Assembly (NCBI GenBank): GCA_019095985.1
Contig: CM032663.1
Span: 34,566,939-34,630,938, forward strand
Reading direction: 5' to 3'
DNA: 64,000 nucleotides
Source: Streblospio benedicti
Lineage: Eukaryota; Annelida; Polychaeta; Spionida; Spionidae
Below the pieces are notes generated by a model. The model made no database searches. It worked only from the letters and a program-made list of their open reading frames with translations, and was not told where the DNA came from. A program made the translations under genes and the position numbers. Positions 63,898 to 64,000 of this stretch are shown here, one piece after another (position 1 is the stretch's first letter; every line of letters begins with the position of its first letter).

Positions 63898-64000
63898 TAA
63901 CGCCTGCTTTACACATAAGCGAATTTCCCCAGCGTACACCGGTGAATAAATTTTGGTTAAACTTAGTTAGAAATAATAATCATTAAATGCTGCATCTAGT
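63898..64000. mobile_element. family C element, start of a second copy
   Basis: ACGCCTGCTTTACACATAAG, then GCGAATTTCC, then GTACACCGG, then AAATTTTGGTTAAACTTAG matches the inner part of the element at 37.5-38.1 kb. It is cut by the window end. Confidence 0.55.

Overview
The window is AT-rich animal nuclear DNA: intron-rich genes, long TG and TA microsatellites, tRNA-derived SINEs, many short inverted-repeat (MITE-like) elements and one truncated LINE. Gene content and repeat load fit a marine invertebrate; the phylum cannot be fixed from the sequence alone. No operons, phage, CRISPR, rRNA genes or recognisable retrovirus/LTR fossils were seen.

Layout. (1) 2.5-3.5 kb, minus strand: first two coding exons of a single-pass membrane protein. 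(2) About 12.7-38.9 kb, plus strand: a large gene of at least 13 phase-matched exons for a protein with two cyclic-nucleotide-binding folds, closest to CNBD2. Its introns hold SINEs, MITEs and a 1.3-kb inverted-repeat element. Its first coding exon is uncertain (candidate at 6.7-7.1 kb). One late exon is open in all three frames, and an upstream cassette exon could switch the C-terminus. (3) 40.5-41.8 kb, minus: a complete three-exon gene for a 115-residue secreted protein with two cysteine modules ending C-x8-CC-x2-C, similar to PLAC domains. Its exons are GC-rich and its intron 1 carries a TG run of about 290 bp. (4) 43.7-45.2 kb, minus: a three-exon gene for a protein ending in a SOCS box. 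Candidate minus exons at 48.8-49.0, 52.6-52.9 and 54.6-55.0 kb might be upstream parts of it. (5) 50.2-60.2 kb: four paralogous genes (+,+,-,-) of an unrecognised family. They share an N-terminal R-x-R-A-x-T-x-P-like box, Ser/Arg-rich middles, K-S-C/I-L-K/R motifs and a C-terminal LP-x-GS-x2-hE-x-hh-x2-x-G-(Y/F) box (h, hydrophobic). One member carries an apparent frameshift. (6) 61.1-62.0 kb: 3' end of a LINE, followed by a near-perfect long hairpin. (7) 63.5 kb, plus: first exon of a secreted protein running out of the window.

The best candidate for an undescribed system is the 50-60 kb cluster: small, probably disordered, kinase-substrate-like proteins with possible protein phosphatase 1 docking motifs. 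Next are the standalone double CC-x2-C secreted protein and the frame-switching exon of the CNBD2-like gene.
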